A stretch of 64,000 bases of DNA from Rhizobium tumorigenes (GCF_003240565.2 NZ_CP117255.1:1426001-1490000); one strand, 5' to 3'; shown: positions 51,776 through 61,835, counted from the first letter of the stretch. A program made the numbers and translations. Notes: generated by a model from the letters alone, not told the origin.

Positions 51776-53032
51776 ATGGCCGAATTCAAATCCGATTTCC
51801 TGCACACTCTTCAAGAGCGCGGCTTCATCCACCAGGTCTCGGACGAGACCGGCCTGGATGCGCTGTTCGCCAAGGAAACCGTCACGGCCTATATCGGCTT
51901 CGATCCGACAGCGCCCAGCCTGCACGCAGGATCGCTGATCCAGATCATGATGCTGCATTGGCTGCAGGCCACCGGCCATCGCGCCATCTCGCTGATGGGC
52001 GGCGGCACCGGCATGGTTGGCGACCCCTCCTTCAAGGAAGAATCGCGCCAGCTGATGACGGTCGACACGATCGAAGGCAACATCGCCTCGATCAAGCAGG
52101 TTTTCTCCAACTACCTAAACTACGGCAACGGCAACAACGATGCCCTGATGATCAACAATGCCGAATGGCTGAGGTCGCTGAACTACCTCGAGTTCCTGCG
52201 CGATGTCGGCCGGCATTTCTCGGTCAATCGCATGCTCGCCTTCGACAGCGTCAAGACGCGACTGGAGCGCGAGCAGTCGCTCTCCTTCCTCGAATTCAAC
52301 TACATGATCCTGCAGGCCTACGACTTCGTCGAGCTGGCCAAGCGCTACGACTGCCGGCTGCAGATGGGCGGCTCCGATCAATGGGGCAATATCGTCAACG
52401 GCATCGATCTCGGTCACCGCATGGGGACACCGCAGCTCTACGCATTGACCTCGCCCCTGCTGACGACCTCGTCCGGCGCCAAGATGGGCAAGTCGGCGAA
52501 TGGTGCGATTTGGCTCAATGCCGACCTGCTGTCGGCCTACGATTTTTGGCAGTACTGGCGCAACACCGAGGATGCCGACGTCGCACGCTTCCTGAAACTC
52601 TACACAACCCTGCCGATGGACGAAATCGCCCGCCTCGCCACACTCGGCGGCGCTGAGCTCAACGACGTCAAGAAGATCCTTGCCACCGAGGTGACCGCCC
52701 TGCTGCACGGCCGTACCGCTGCCGAACAGGCGGCCGAAACGGCGCGCAAGACCTTCGAGGAAGGCGGCATCGCCGAGAACCTGCCATCGATCGACGTGCC
52801 CTCGGCAGATCTGGAGGCTGGCATCGGCCTGTTGTCACTGATCGTGCAGGCGGGCCTCGCGACATCCAACGGCGAAGCACGACGGCATGTCCAGGGCGGC
52901 GCGGTGCGCATCAACGACCAGCAGGTCACCGACGAGCGTCAGGCGATCGGAACTGGCAACGTCACCGCCGACGGGATCATCAAGCTGTCGCTCGGCAAGA
53001 AGAAGCACATGCTGATCCGCCCTCAGGGCTGA
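51776..53032 (+). CDS. tyrS: Tyrosyl-tRNA synthetase
   Basis: A 418-residue class I synthetase charging tRNA-Tyr. The HIGH-like motif is [13 protein letters not shown] near residue 41, the tyrosine-binding part includes QAYDF and the [12 protein letters not shown] segment, and the KMSKS-type loop is KMGKSANG. The C-terminal S4 domain (about 350-418) has [20 protein letters not shown]. The ATG at 51776 is preferred over an in-frame upstream start without a site. The ribosome-binding site is weak. Confidence 0.96.
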   Translation: MAEFKSDFLHTLQERGFIHQVSDETGLDALFAKETVTAYIGFDPTAPSLHAGSLIQIMMLHWLQATGHRAISLMGGGTGMVGDPSFKEESRQLMTVDTIEGNIASIKQVFSNYLNYGNGNNDALMINNAEWLRSLNYLEFLRDVGRHFSVNRMLAFDSVKTRLEREQSLSFLEFNYMILQAYDFVELAKRYDCRLQMGGSDQWGNIVNGIDLGHRMGTPQLYALTSPLLTTSSGAKMGKSANGAIWLNADLLSAYDFWQYWRNTEDADVARFLKLYTTLPMDEIARLATLGGAELNDVKKILATEVTALLHGRTAAEQAAETARKTFEEGGIAENLPSIDVPSADLEAGIGLLSLIVQAGLATSNGEARRHVQGGAVRINDQQVTDERQAIGTGNVTADGIIKLSLGKKKHMLIRPQG

Positions 53033-53051
53033 TCGTGCCATATTGTTGCGA

Positions 53052-53077
53052 GAAGGCCGGTCGATAGACCCGCCTTC
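53052..53077. terminator. Hairpin between convergent genes tyrS and the AsmA-like gene
   Basis: GAAGGC-C-GGTC (53052-53062) pairs with GACC-C-GCCTTC (53067-53077) with one internal mismatch and a 4-base loop. There is no clear T-run, so its role as terminator is inferred from position. Confidence 0.5.
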
Positions 53078-53084
53078 GTCACAT

Positions 53085-56000
53085 TTAGAACTCGAAAATC
53101 TGCCGGAAGATGCCGGGGGCGATGACCGATAGCGGGTTGATCACCAGGTTGGGCGAATCGAAGGGGCCCGTCAGCTTGAAGGTAATGCCGATCAGGCCGC
53201 GGTCGGTGCCGTTGCCAAGCAGGAAGCCGACGATCGGCACCTCCGCGAACAGCCGGTTCAAGCCGTAGGCGGGCATGAACGTGCCGGTCATGTCGGTGTT
53301 GCCCTTGGCATCCTTGATCGTTCCCTGGAACGTCGCCCCCACCTGCTCGCCGCGCACGACGCCATTCTCGACAGACACCACGCCCTTGCGGATTGACAGA
53401 TGCGCAAAGCCGCGTTGGAAATTCTGGGCGCTGGTGTCGATGTCGTGTTTGACGGCGGAGTTCAGGCTTTCACCGTCGCGCCCTGCCGGGGTCGTGACGA
53501 TGGATTGCAGCTTCTTCTCGTTGACGATCGAGAAGCGCCTGATATCGATGGACCCGTCCCAACTGTCGTCGCCATCGGCGCGAAGGTTGAGATTGAGCAA
53601 ACCTCCTCTCAGGTGGCCGTAAACATCGACGAACCGTGCCACCGAGCCGGCGTCGCTGCTGGTGACATGGAGCGTGCCGCCCTGCCCGCCCTTTGTCATC
53701 TCCGTGACGACAGCCTGTCCTGTCCGGGTAACCCCGGAGAAGTCGGCCTGCGTCGCCTTGCCGTTGTTCAGCGCATAGACAAGGCTGACATTCCTGATCG
53801 TCTCGTCGTTGAAGCCAATGATCTTGTCGAGCTTGGCACGGATCGTCGCATCCGTCTTGTCGCTGGCGCCGGCGTCGCCCTTGCTCGGCGCCTTCAATCG
53901 CGCCAGGATCGGCCTGATATCGGCCGCATTGCCATCCACCCGGACGTCGTACGCGCCCTTTGTGCGCTTGATCGACAAGGCGAAGTCGTCGACTGACGAA
54001 AGCTTGATGCTCGAGAAGTCGGCGGATGACAATCCGGATTTGCCGACCTGGATTGAGCCGGTAGCCCCGAACCCGTCACCCTTCAGGGTGAAGTTTTTCA
54101 ACGATGGCTGGTCGGCCGGCCCCGATGCCTCGAACTCGGCATTGGCAGCGATTCCGCTCCCCTTCGACCAGCCGATCCAGGGCACAGTGAGTGCTGCCTT
54201 GGTCAGGTCGATCTTGATGTCCTGCCGGTTCTCATCGATCCGGGTGACCTTGACCTTCAGCGGCCCGTCGACGAAATCGGAGAGCCCCGGGAGGATGGTC
54301 TCCCGCTGCTGATTGGAAAGCGTTACATCGACGACACGCTCACGCTTGATCGACGACCCTTTTTCCGTCGGCTCGACCATGTCGATTTGTGCCGGAATGC
54401 CGTCGATGAGCGCGTCTGCGGCAAGATGCACCGCCTGCGGATCGGCATCTATGGTCCCATCGACATTGGTAATCTTGCGACCATCGAAAGCCTTGAGGAC
54501 ATCGACCTTGTGGAGTTGCAGGCTGGCCTTCCAGATCGGCGGCGGCGGGTTCTGATCGTTGATCAGGCCGATGGTCGCCTCGATATCCGCGTCGATCTTG
54601 CCGCTGAAATCCTCGGGCTTGAACTCGGTGCGCTGCAATACGCTCAACGGCTTGAAGCTCAGCAGCTCGCCGACCGCGTCGCCATTGCCGGAAAGCGCCA
54701 GCTTCATCTTCGCCGTCAGCGGCTTGTCGTAGACGGCAGGAATGGAGAAGGTGCTCGGACCGACGGCGACCTGTCGGCCTGACGGAAAATAGGACGTGCC
54801 TTTGACGATATCGACGGAAATGACCGGACCCTTGAGGTCAAAGTGACCCGTCATGTCGCGGATAGGGGGAATTTCACCAGGCACATTGAGGCGCGAGCCG
54901 TTGATATCGAAGGCCAGATGGATCTCGTTTTCGTCCAGCCGAAGATTGCCGGTCGCGGCGGCCTGAGCGAGCCGCCCGCCGGGAATGAAAAGTGAAATCG
55001 TGGCGTTGCTCATGGCCCCGCCGAACAGATTGCCTTGAACCCAGGTGCGTGCCTTCGGCGACATCCAGAACGGCCAGAGCTGTTTGACGGCAGCCGCCTG
55101 CAGCTGCTCCGCCTGGGCACCGAAGCTGATTTCCGGCGAACCCGGCGCAATGCGCAGCCGCAAGGAGCCGAACAGCGATCCCATCGGCGTGGTGATACCG
55201 ATGGTGTCGAGTTTCAGTTCCTTGTCGGCCGTCATGTAACGGCCATTGGCATGACCATCGAAGCTGAGGGGAGCCTCCCCGGCTTCAGATGTCGACGCCG
55301 TCGCATTGGCGATACGGAAATCGACGCCGAAACCCTTGGCAGCAGTCGGATCAACACGGTCGAGGTCGATAACCGAGCCAAAAAACGGCACCACTGTCGA
55401 TTGGAAAGTCGCCAGCGACTTGTTGATCTCGAGCGCCTGGCGATCCGAATTGTAGCTGAGATTGATGTCTGCGCCGGAAATCTCCTGCGCATCGCGGTCC
55501 ATGTAGAGCGTGCCGGGCAGCACCTTGATCGCAGCCGTCAGCTTGGGATCGACACCAGATGCGCCACGGGTGGACGACAGAGAAACGTCGGCAAAACCGG
55601 TGATGCCCTGACGTGGCGTCCCGTTCGAATCATAGGCCATCGACAGCGGCACCAGATCGAGGTGGCGGATGACGGCCGTCATCGAAGATGGCCGGTCGGC
55701 CTCCTGCGTGGCATTCACATCCAGCGACGCGACTGAGCCGTCGATCGATAGCTGGCCTTTGAGGCGCAGCGTGTTGGGTGTCGGACGTGAAAACGCCAGC
55801 TGGTCGATCACCAGCGAAATCGGCGCGCCACCGTCCTGTCTTGCGAGCTTTACCGCAAGGCCGGATATCTCGACGGCATCCGTACCGCCACGCTCGACGA
55901 AATGCTGCAGGAAGTCGAGATTGGAGAAGGCCGATTCCAGCGCGGTCGGGATGCTGTCCACCCGGAGGTTGGCGACATCGATCGGCTCGCTCTGCGGCAG

Positions 56001-56516
56001 CAGCGCGGTGTCGAGGGCTATCCCCTTGGCCCGGACGGTTGCAATTGCGATCCGGCCCTGAACGAGCGCAAACGGATCGAGGACCATGCGCACGGCGCCC
56101 ATGGTGGAAAGGTGCTTGCCGGTTTCCTGGTCGACGACATTGACGTCGCTCGCCTCCAGCGCGAGTTGCATGTCGGAGGTGAACCGCAGCACCGTGGAGC
56201 CGACCTCGGCCTTGTAGCGGGGCCCGATAGCGTTATCGAGCGCGGCCTGAGCCTTGACCGAGAGCGGTTCGTCGAAGATCCCGCTCTCGATGCTGGCGAT
56301 GACGGCACCGGCGATCAGTACGATAAAGATCGCGAAAACGCCGGTTATACGGGTCGCATGCCAGACATGTCCACGCCGGCGCCGGCGGCGGCGCGGGCTG
56401 TTGACGATAATCGGATCGTCGACCTGCGACGACGGCATTTGATCGAGCGGAACCAGATCCTTCTTGCGGAATTTCAACTTTTCGCCCCGGATCAATCCAC
56501 CGCGTCCTTCTCTCAT
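53085..56516 (-). CDS. AsmA/YhdP-like (DUF3971) envelope protein
   Basis: A very large protein of 1143 residues. A basic cytosolic N-terminus with an Arg cluster (RRRRRRGHVWHATR, about 43-56) leads into one membrane helix (about 58-78), then a long periplasmic region of repeated beta-strand groups with a DUF3971 domain in the middle and an AsmA-like C-terminus (GLIGITFKLTGPFDSPNLVINPLSVIAPG). Proteins of this kind (YhdP, TamB, AsmA) form bridges that carry phospholipids between the inner and outer membranes. Topology and length agree with YhdP. It stands alone, convergent with tyrS and divergent from bcp. Confidence 0.88.
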   Translation of the reverse strand: MREGRGGLIRGEKLKFRKKDLVPLDQMPSSQVDDPIIVNSPRRRRRRRGHVWHATRITGVFAIFIVLIAGAVIASIESGIFDEPLSVKAQAALDNAIGPRYKAEVGSTVLRFTSDMQLALEASDVNVVDQETGKHLSTMGAVRMVLDPFALVQGRIAIATVRAKGIALDTALLPQSEPIDVANLRVDSIPTALESAFSNLDFLQHFVERGGTDAVEISGLAVKLARQDGGAPISLVIDQLAFSRPTPNTLRLKGQLSIDGSVASLDVNATQEADRPSSMTAVIRHLDLVPLSMAYDSNGTPRQGITGFADVSLSSTRGASGVDPKLTAAIKVLPGTLYMDRDAQEISGADINLSYNSDRQALEINKSLATFQSTVVPFFGSVIDLDRVDPTAAKGFGVDFRIANATASTSEAGEAPLSFDGHANGRYMTADKELKLDTIGITTPMGSLFGSLRLRIAPGSPEISFGAQAEQLQAAAVKQLWPFWMSPKARTWVQGNLFGGAMSNATISLFIPGGRLAQAAATGNLRLDENEIHLAFDINGSRLNVPGEIPPIRDMTGHFDLKGPVISVDIVKGTSYFPSGRQVAVGPSTFSIPAVYDKPLTAKMKLALSGNGDAVGELLSFKPLSVLQRTEFKPEDFSGKIDADIEATIGLINDQNPPPPIWKASLQLHKVDVLKAFDGRKITNVDGTIDADPQAVHLAADALIDGIPAQIDMVEPTEKGSSIKRERVVDVTLSNQQRETILPGLSDFVDGPLKVKVTRIDENRQDIKIDLTKAALTVPWIGWSKGSGIAANAEFEASGPADQPSLKNFTLKGDGFGATGSIQVGKSGLSSADFSSIKLSSVDDFALSIKRTKGAYDVRVDGNAADIRPILARLKAPSKGDAGASDKTDATIRAKLDKIIGFNDETIRNVSLVYALNNGKATQADFSGVTRTGQAVVTEMTKGGQGGTLHVTSSDAGSVARFVDVYGHLRGGLLNLNLRADGDDSWDGSIDIRRFSIVNEKKLQSIVTTPAGRDGESLNSAVKHDIDTSAQNFQRGFAHLSIRKGVVSVENGVVRGEQVGATFQGTIKDAKGNTDMTGTFMPAYGLNRLFAEVPIVGFLLGNGTDRGLIGITFKLTGPFDSPNLVINPLSVIAPGIFRQIFEF

Positions 56517-56620
56517 GCGTTTTTACAGTTGACGGTCCACAAGAGCGGCGCCAAGCACATTTCACTATATCGGCATAGTCGGTATAGTCATCAAAATCCC
56601 GGCAAAAGAAAGGTTTTCCC

Positions 56621-57088
56621 ATGACAGAAATCAGTGTCGGCGCAAATGCGCCCGCTTTCGATCTTCCACGTGACGGCGGCGGAAACGTCTCCCTTGCAGC
56701 GTTTCAGGGCAAGCTTGTCGTACTGTTCTTCTACCCTAAGGACGACACGTCGGGATGCACCACCGAATCAGTGGCCTTCACTGGTCTCGCATCGGAATTT
56801 GAGAAAGCCGGTGCAGTGGTAATTGGCATGTCGCCGGATTCCGTCAAGAGCCACGACAAGTTCGTGAAGAAACATTCGCTTGGCGTCATCCTCGCTGCCG
56901 ACGAGGAAAAATCCACGCTGGAAGCCTATGGCGTCTGGAAGGAAAAGAGCATGTACGGCAAGAAATACATGGGCGTCGAGCGGACCACCGTGCTGATTGG
57001 TGCAGATGGCCGAATCGTCAGGATCTGGGAGAAGGTAAAGGTGCCCGGTCACGCCGAGGAGGTCCTCGAGGCAGTCCGTGCGCTCTGA
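56621..57088 (+). CDS. bcp: Thiol peroxidase/BCP-type peroxiredoxin (one-Cys)
   Basis: A 155-residue AhpC/TSA-family peroxiredoxin of the BCP group that reduces hydrogen peroxide and organic peroxides. The peroxidatic Cys46 lies in TSGCTTES. It is the only Cys in the protein, so the resolving Cys five residues later seen in E. coli BCP is absent and an external thiol is needed. The ATG has AAAGG seven bases upstream. The next gene, a DUF455 protein, overlaps it by 11 bases, so they form a two-gene operon. Confidence 0.93.
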   Translation: MTEISVGANAPAFDLPRDGGGNVSLAAFQGKLVVLFFYPKDDTSGCTTESVAFTGLASEFEKAGAVVIGMSPDSVKSHDKFVKKHSLGVILAADEEKSTLEAYGVWKEKSMYGKKYMGVERTTVLIGADGRIVRIWEKVKVPGHAEEVLEAVRAL

Positions 57089-57938
57089 GCGCGACGCTGT
57101 GACAGTCTCCGATGTGCAAGCCGCAGCCATCGTCTCGCTTCGCGGCGGGGCGATCGCGGCAATCGGTGCGTGCGATGTCGAGCGCAAAGCCGAGCTTGCG
57201 CAGGAGACCGCCAGACGCTGGTTCGCCCGCACGCTGTCGCTGCGCTCGCCGCTCGACCCTGTCCTGCCGGATCGCCCGGGACGCCCGGCAAAGCCGGAAC
57301 TGATCCCGCCGAAGAATATGGAAAAGCGATCCCTTCACAGTGTGAAGGGCCGCATCGCCCTTCTCCACGCGATAGCCCATATCGAATTCAATGCCGTCGA
57401 TCTTGCCCTCGACATCGTCGCCCGCTTTGCGACCGAGAAAGTCCCGAACTCGTTTTTCGATGGCTGGATGCAGGTTGCGTTCGAGGAGGCAAAGCATTTC
57501 CGACTGGTGCGTCAGAGATTGCACCAGCTTGGCGCCGATTATGGCGACCTGCCCGCCCATGACGGCCTGTGGCAGGCAGCCCACGCTACCCGCACCGACC
57601 TGACGGCGCGCCTGGCCGTTGTGCCGCTCATTCTTGAGGCACGCGGCCTCGACGTGACGCCGGCGCTGCAGACCAAGATGCGCGAAACCGGAGACTTCGA
57701 AAGCGCCGCCGTCCTCGATGTCATCTACGAAGATGAAAAAGGCCACGTTGCGGTTGGCGCCAAATGGTTCAGATTTCTCTGCGCCCGTGAGAAACGCGAT
57801 CCTGTCGCAACGTTCCACGCGCTCGTTCGCAGCAATTTCCGGGGTCCGCTGAAGGCGCCCTTCAACGATATCGCCCGTGCCGAGGCAGGCTTGACACCGT
57901 CCTTCTACCGGTCGCTGACATCCACCAGTCGCAGTTGA
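57078..57938 (+). CDS. DUF455 ferritin-like protein
   Basis: 286 residues. Members of the DUF455 family have a ferritin-like four-helix bundle with Glu and His metal ligands; here they are seen in HAIAHIEFNAVDLALD (about residue 96), QVAFEEAKHF (about 131) and VIYEDEKGHVAVG (about 220), consistent with a di-iron site. Function is unproven; a role in oxidative or iron stress is suggested by the coupling to bcp, whose end it overlaps by 11 bases. Start is GTG (57078) with no strong site, as expected for translational coupling. Confidence 0.88.
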   Translation: MRSERDAVTVSDVQAAAIVSLRGGAIAAIGACDVERKAELAQETARRWFARTLSLRSPLDPVLPDRPGRPAKPELIPPKNMEKRSLHSVKGRIALLHAIAHIEFNAVDLALDIVARFATEKVPNSFFDGWMQVAFEEAKHFRLVRQRLHQLGADYGDLPAHDGLWQAAHATRTDLTARLAVVPLILEARGLDVTPALQTKMRETGDFESAAVLDVIYEDEKGHVAVGAKWFRFLCAREKRDPVATFHALVRSNFRGPLKAPFNDIARAEAGLTPSFYRSLTSTSRS

Positions 57939-58043
57939 TTTTGCAAACGATTTTGCCACAGGCGGGCCGCAGAAAGGCTTTGTTAACCATGCTCGTGCCT
58001 AATCCTGCCTGCAGCGCAGAAACGCTGCGGTGGGAGAATCGCC

Positions 58044-59318
58044 GTGGGAAACGGACAGCAGAACAGGATTTTTGGCGGCGCCAGGCAGCAGCATGTCATC
58101 ATCCTCGCCAGCGGCGACAAGGTCCGGCACATGACGCTGCGTCCATGGATGACGGCATCCGCCATCGGATGTGCTGCAATTCTCGTCATCGGTTATCTGC
58201 TGGCAACTTCCTACCTCGTCCTGCGCGACGATCTGATCGGCGCGACCATGGCCCGCCAGGCGCGCATGCAATATGATTACGAAGACCGAATTGCCGCTCT
58301 GAGGGCGCAGGTCGACCGCGTCACCTCGCGCCAGTTGCTCGACCAGCAGGTCGTCGAGCAGAAGGTCGCCAAGCTGATGCAGCAGCAGATGTCGCTCTCG
58401 TCGCGCCACGGCAAGCTCGATGCCTTGCTCGACCGTGCGGAGAGTTCGGGCGTCATCGACAAGCAGCCGCCAGCCCCCGGTGCAGATCATGCCGAATTGA
58501 GCGCCCGACAAAAGGCCCTCGAATTCGCAAAAACAGGAAGTCCGGCAGAAGCCACCCCCGACAACTCGACGCTCGCCTACCTGCCCGCCAAGGAAACCGT
58601 TGCCGACCACGCCGACCGAGTCTTTTCCAAGGTCACCCTTTCGCTGAAGAAGATCGAGCAGGACCAGCTGAAGCGCATCAAGCGGCTGACCGATGGCGCC
58701 GACGACGCGGCTGACAACATCCAGTCGATCATCAAGACCGTGGGCGTCACAGTTCCGCTGTCTCCCACCGCGATCGATGAAGACGGCGGCGTCGGGGGCC
58801 CTTACCTGCCGCCGCAGAATGTCGACCCGTTCGACCAGTCGCTGGCAAATCTGGATACGGCACTGACGCGGCTGGAAGCAGCGCGTGGAACGGTCGAACA
58901 GCTGCCCTTCCGCAACCCCGCACAGGGCAAGCTGATCACCAGCCCGTTCGGCAACCGCAAGGATCCCTTCTTCGGCAAGCTGGCGCTGCATCCCGGCGTC
59001 GATTTCCATTTCGATCCCGGCGAGGCCATCAAGGCGACGGCACCGGGCAAGGTCGTTTCGGCCGGCTGGGCCGGCGGCTATGGCAATATGGTGGAAATAG
59101 ACCATGGCGATGGCATTTCGACACGCTACGGTCATATGGCAGCGATCACCGTCCAGGCCGGCGATACGGTCAAGGCCGGCGAGCAACTCGGCCTTGCCGG
59201 CAGCACGGGACGATCGACCGGCACCCATCTCCACTATGAAGTCCGCGAGGACGGGCGTCCTGTCGACCCGATGTACTTCGTCAATGCAGGCATCAAGCTC
59301 GCCAGCTATATCAATTAG
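58044..59318 (+). CDS. M23 family membrane-anchored peptidoglycan peptidase
   Basis: A 424-residue protein with a cytosolic basic N-terminus, one membrane helix (about 33-57), a long periplasmic coiled coil (about 75-145), a linker, a second helical part (about 190-235), and a C-terminal LytM/M23 domain (about 305-415). Zinc ligands are present: His and Asp in LHPGVDFHF and the HxH in GTHLHYEV, so it should be an active endopeptidase. Coiled-coil M23 proteins act in cell division or polar growth in Rhizobiales. GTG start (58044) has GGGAG seven bases upstream. Confidence 0.92.
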   Translation: MGNGQQNRIFGGARQQHVIILASGDKVRHMTLRPWMTASAIGCAAILVIGYLLATSYLVLRDDLIGATMARQARMQYDYEDRIAALRAQVDRVTSRQLLDQQVVEQKVAKLMQQQMSLSSRHGKLDALLDRAESSGVIDKQPPAPGADHAELSARQKALEFAKTGSPAEATPDNSTLAYLPAKETVADHADRVFSKVTLSLKKIEQDQLKRIKRLTDGADDAADNIQSIIKTVGVTVPLSPTAIDEDGGVGGPYLPPQNVDPFDQSLANLDTALTRLEAARGTVEQLPFRNPAQGKLITSPFGNRKDPFFGKLALHPGVDFHFDPGEAIKATAPGKVVSAGWAGGYGNMVEIDHGDGISTRYGHMAAITVQAGDTVKAGEQLGLAGSTGRSTGTHLHYEVREDGRPVDPMYFVNAGIKLASYIN

Positions 59319-59449
59319 CTAGCCTTGCAATTTACCGCTTTGCCGGGGGCACTTTTGTCCCTATGATCATGACAGCAATGCAACAGGCGACCGCGCGGCG
59401 GAATTTTTTAACCCCGCGCGCCGGGAACACTCGCTCGTTGCCTCATTTC

Positions 59450-59478
59450 CTTGACTTCAGGGCGTTTTGATACTATGT
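59450..59478 (+). promoter_or_regulatory. Promoter of the rhlE-like helicase gene
   Basis: CTTGAC (59450-59455), 17 bases, CTATGT (59473-59478) is a near-perfect rhizobial promoter. It lies inside the open frame upstream of the helicase, so the in-frame ATG at 59475 cannot be the start; TTG at 59553 fits. Confidence 0.7.
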
Positions 59479-59552
59479 GGCGCTGCATTGCGGCATACAG
59501 CCTGTCGACTCATCGTGCGGTCGACCAAACCGAAACGGAAACAGTTTTTCCT

Positions 59553-61079
59553 TTGACCACATTTGCTGACCTTGGCCTGAGCCAAAAAGTCCTATCCGCT
59601 GTCACTGACGCGGGCTACACCATCCCTACTCCGATCCAGGCCGGCGCCATCCCGTTTGCGCTGCAGCGCCGCGATATCTGCGGCATTGCGCAGACAGGAA
59701 CCGGCAAGACCGCCTCCTTTGTGCTACCGATGCTGACCATGCTCGAAAAGGGTCGGGCCCGGGCGCGCATGCCGCGCACGCTGATCCTCGAGCCGACGCG
59801 CGAACTGGCAGCCCAGGTGGCTGAGAACTTTGAAAAATACGGCAAGAACCACAAGCTGAACGTCGCACTGTTGATCGGCGGCGTATCGTTCGAAGAGCAG
59901 AACAAGAAGCTCGAGCGCGGTGCCGATGTGCTGATCTGCACGCCCGGACGCCTGCTCGACCATTGCGAACGCGGCAAGTTGCTGATGTCAGCCGTCGAAA
60001 TCCTGGTCATCGACGAAGCCGACCGCATGCTCGACATGGGCTTCATCCCGGACATCGAGCGCATCGTCAAGATGATCCCCTTCACCCGCCAGACGCTGTT
60101 CTTCTCGGCCACCATGCCGCCGGAAATCCAGAAGCTGGCCGATCGGTTCCTGCAGAACCCGGAACGCATCGAAGTATCGCTGCCGTCTTCCACGGCAAAG
60201 ACCGTGACGCAGCGTTTCGTTGCCTCGCACGGCAAGGATTACGAGAAGCGCGCGACTCTCCGTGACCTCATCAACGCCCAGACCGATCTCAAGAACGCAA
60301 TCATCTTCTGCAATCGCAAGGTAGACGTCGCCGATCTCTTCCGCTCGCTCGAGCGCCACGGCTTTTCAGTCGGCGCGCTGCACGGCGATATGGACCAGCG
60401 CTCGCGCACGACGATGCTGCAAAATTTCCGCGATGGCCAGATCCAGCTGCTGGTCGCATCCGACGTTGCCGCACGCGGCCTCGACCTGCCTGATGTCGGC
60501 CATGTCTTCAATTTCGACGTTCCGATCCATTCGGAAGACTATGTCCACCGCATCGGCCGCACGGGACGTGCCGGACGCTCGGGCGCAGCATTCACGCTGG
60601 TGACCAAGCGTGATACGAAGTATATCGATGCCATCGAGAAGCTGATCGATCAGAAGATCGAATGGCTGAGCGGCGATTTGAACGCTCTCCCGCCGGCAGA
60701 TGAAAGCCAGGAAACCGAACGTCCGCGTCGTGGCAGCAGCCGCGACAAGGACAAGGAACGCGGTCGCGGCAGAGGTCGTTCTGCACCGAGCCATCCCGTT
60801 CACAAAGCTGATATCGATGTGGTTGATACTGTCGTTCAACCCGTCGAAGTTGCACCCGTACCAAAGGCCGAAGTTGTGAAGAACGAGCGCAAGATCGAGA
60901 CTAACAAGCCGCAGAACAATAATTCTCGCAACAATCCCGGCCGCCCTTACCCGGCAAACGATGACAATCGCGAACGTCGCGCCCGCTATCATCGCGACCA
61001 GGACGACGGCCCGACACCACTGGGTTTCGGCGACGACATTCCTGCATTTATGCTGATCGTTACTGCCGCCAAGGTCTGA
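59553..61079 (+). CDS. rhlE: DEAD-box RNA helicase (RhlE family)
   Basis: A 508-residue ATP-dependent RNA helicase. Q-motif (TPIQAGAI), motif I AQTGTGKT, motif II DEAD in VIDEADRMLDMG, motif III SAT, and motif VI HRIGRTGRAGRSG are all present. The C-terminal 140 residues are Arg/Lys/Asn-rich and disordered (RGRGRGRSAPS), a common RNA-binding tail. It acts in ribosome assembly or RNA turnover, often in the cold. TTG at 59553 is the probable start because the promoter lies just upstream and related proteins begin with (M)TxFADLGLSQ. Stop overlaps the NUDIX gene start. Confidence 0.93.
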   Translation: MTTFADLGLSQKVLSAVTDAGYTIPTPIQAGAIPFALQRRDICGIAQTGTGKTASFVLPMLTMLEKGRARARMPRTLILEPTRELAAQVAENFEKYGKNHKLNVALLIGGVSFEEQNKKLERGADVLICTPGRLLDHCERGKLLMSAVEILVIDEADRMLDMGFIPDIERIVKMIPFTRQTLFFSATMPPEIQKLADRFLQNPERIEVSLPSSTAKTVTQRFVASHGKDYEKRATLRDLINAQTDLKNAIIFCNRKVDVADLFRSLERHGFSVGALHGDMDQRSRTTMLQNFRDGQIQLLVASDVAARGLDLPDVGHVFNFDVPIHSEDYVHRIGRTGRAGRSGAAFTLVTKRDTKYIDAIEKLIDQKIEWLSGDLNALPPADESQETERPRRGSSRDKDKERGRGRGRSAPSHPVHKADIDVVDTVVQPVEVAPVPKAEVVKNERKIETNKPQNNNSRNNPGRPYPANDDNRERRARYHRDQDDGPTPLGFGDDIPAFMLIVTAAKV

Positions 61080-61501
61080 TGGCGGCGCCGGGCACCCATT
61101 TTCCGGGGCTAGGCACCGGGCTTGCCATCCTTCGTGACGGCAAGCTTCTGCTCTACAAGCGGATGAAGGCGCCCGAAGCCGGATTTTGGAACATCGTCGG
61201 CGGTAAGGTCGACCTGATGGAACCCGCCGCCTCTGCTGCCAAACGCGAGGCGAACGAGGAGTCCGGCCTCCAGATCGGAAAGATCGACCTGCTCTGCACG
61301 ACGGAACAGATCATCGAAGCCGACCGCCAGCACTGGGTGTCCCGGATTTACGTCTGCACGGATTTTGCCGGCGAGCCATCGCTGATGGAGCCGGACAAGT
61401 TATCCGAATTCGGATGGTTTAGCCGCAACGCGTTGCCAAGCCCGCTTTCAGCCTTTGCGAGGGCTGCCATCGACCACCTCGGCACCAACCTTTTTCCCTG
61501 A
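61079..61501 (+). CDS. NUDIX hydrolase
   Basis: 140 residues with a NUDIX box GGKVDLMEPAASAAKREANE followed by ESGL (about residues 41-64; pattern Gx5Ex7REUxEExGU), which binds divalent metal and cleaves nucleoside diphosphates linked to other groups. Substrate is unknown. The start overlaps the helicase stop by one base (TGATG), so both are translated together. Convergent with the TfoX gene (stop 9 bp away). Confidence 0.92.
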   Translation: MAAPGTHFPGLGTGLAILRDGKLLLYKRMKAPEAGFWNIVGGKVDLMEPAASAAKREANEESGLQIGKIDLLCTTEQIIEADRQHWVSRIYVCTDFAGEPSLMEPDKLSEFGWFSRNALPSPLSAFARAAIDHLGTNLFP

Positions 61502-61510
61502 CTTCCGCCG

Positions 61511-61831
61511 TTACTTCTCCGTCCGCAACGCCGCCTCGTAGGCCAGACGCACCCATTTTGCCATGACATCGGGATCGTCGAACGCATCCTCCGGGATAGA
61601 CCAGTACGGCATGAACACCGGCTTGCCCTTCTTCCCCTCGTACGACCAGCGCCTGGCGCCGGCCGATTCGAAAGCGGGCGAACTGACATCGTCCGCCTTC
61701 AGCAGCATCTCGTCGCGAAAATCCAGGGCGATGATCCGGCCCTGATGATAGACGCCCTTGCCGCCGAACATCCGCTTGATGGTCACCGGCCCGAGTGCCG
61801 CAAACATTTCCTCGATATCAAGATTATCCAA
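61511..61831 (-). CDS. TfoX/Sxy N-terminal family protein
   Basis: A 106-residue protein with only the N-terminal TfoX/Sxy domain: LGPVTIKRMFGGKGVYHQGRI (about residues 13-33), FRDEMLLKADDV and GKPVFMPYWSIPED. Sxy activates competence in gamma-proteobacteria; the short alphaproteobacterial forms have no proven role. TTG start (61831) with AAGGAG seven bases upstream. It ends the xdhC-mobA-like cluster. Confidence 0.88.
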   Translation of the reverse strand: MDNLDIEEMFAALGPVTIKRMFGGKGVYHQGRIIALDFRDEMLLKADDVSSPAFESAGARRWSYEGKKGKPVFMPYWSIPEDAFDDPDVMAKWVRLAYEAALRTEK

Positions 61832-61835
61832 GACC

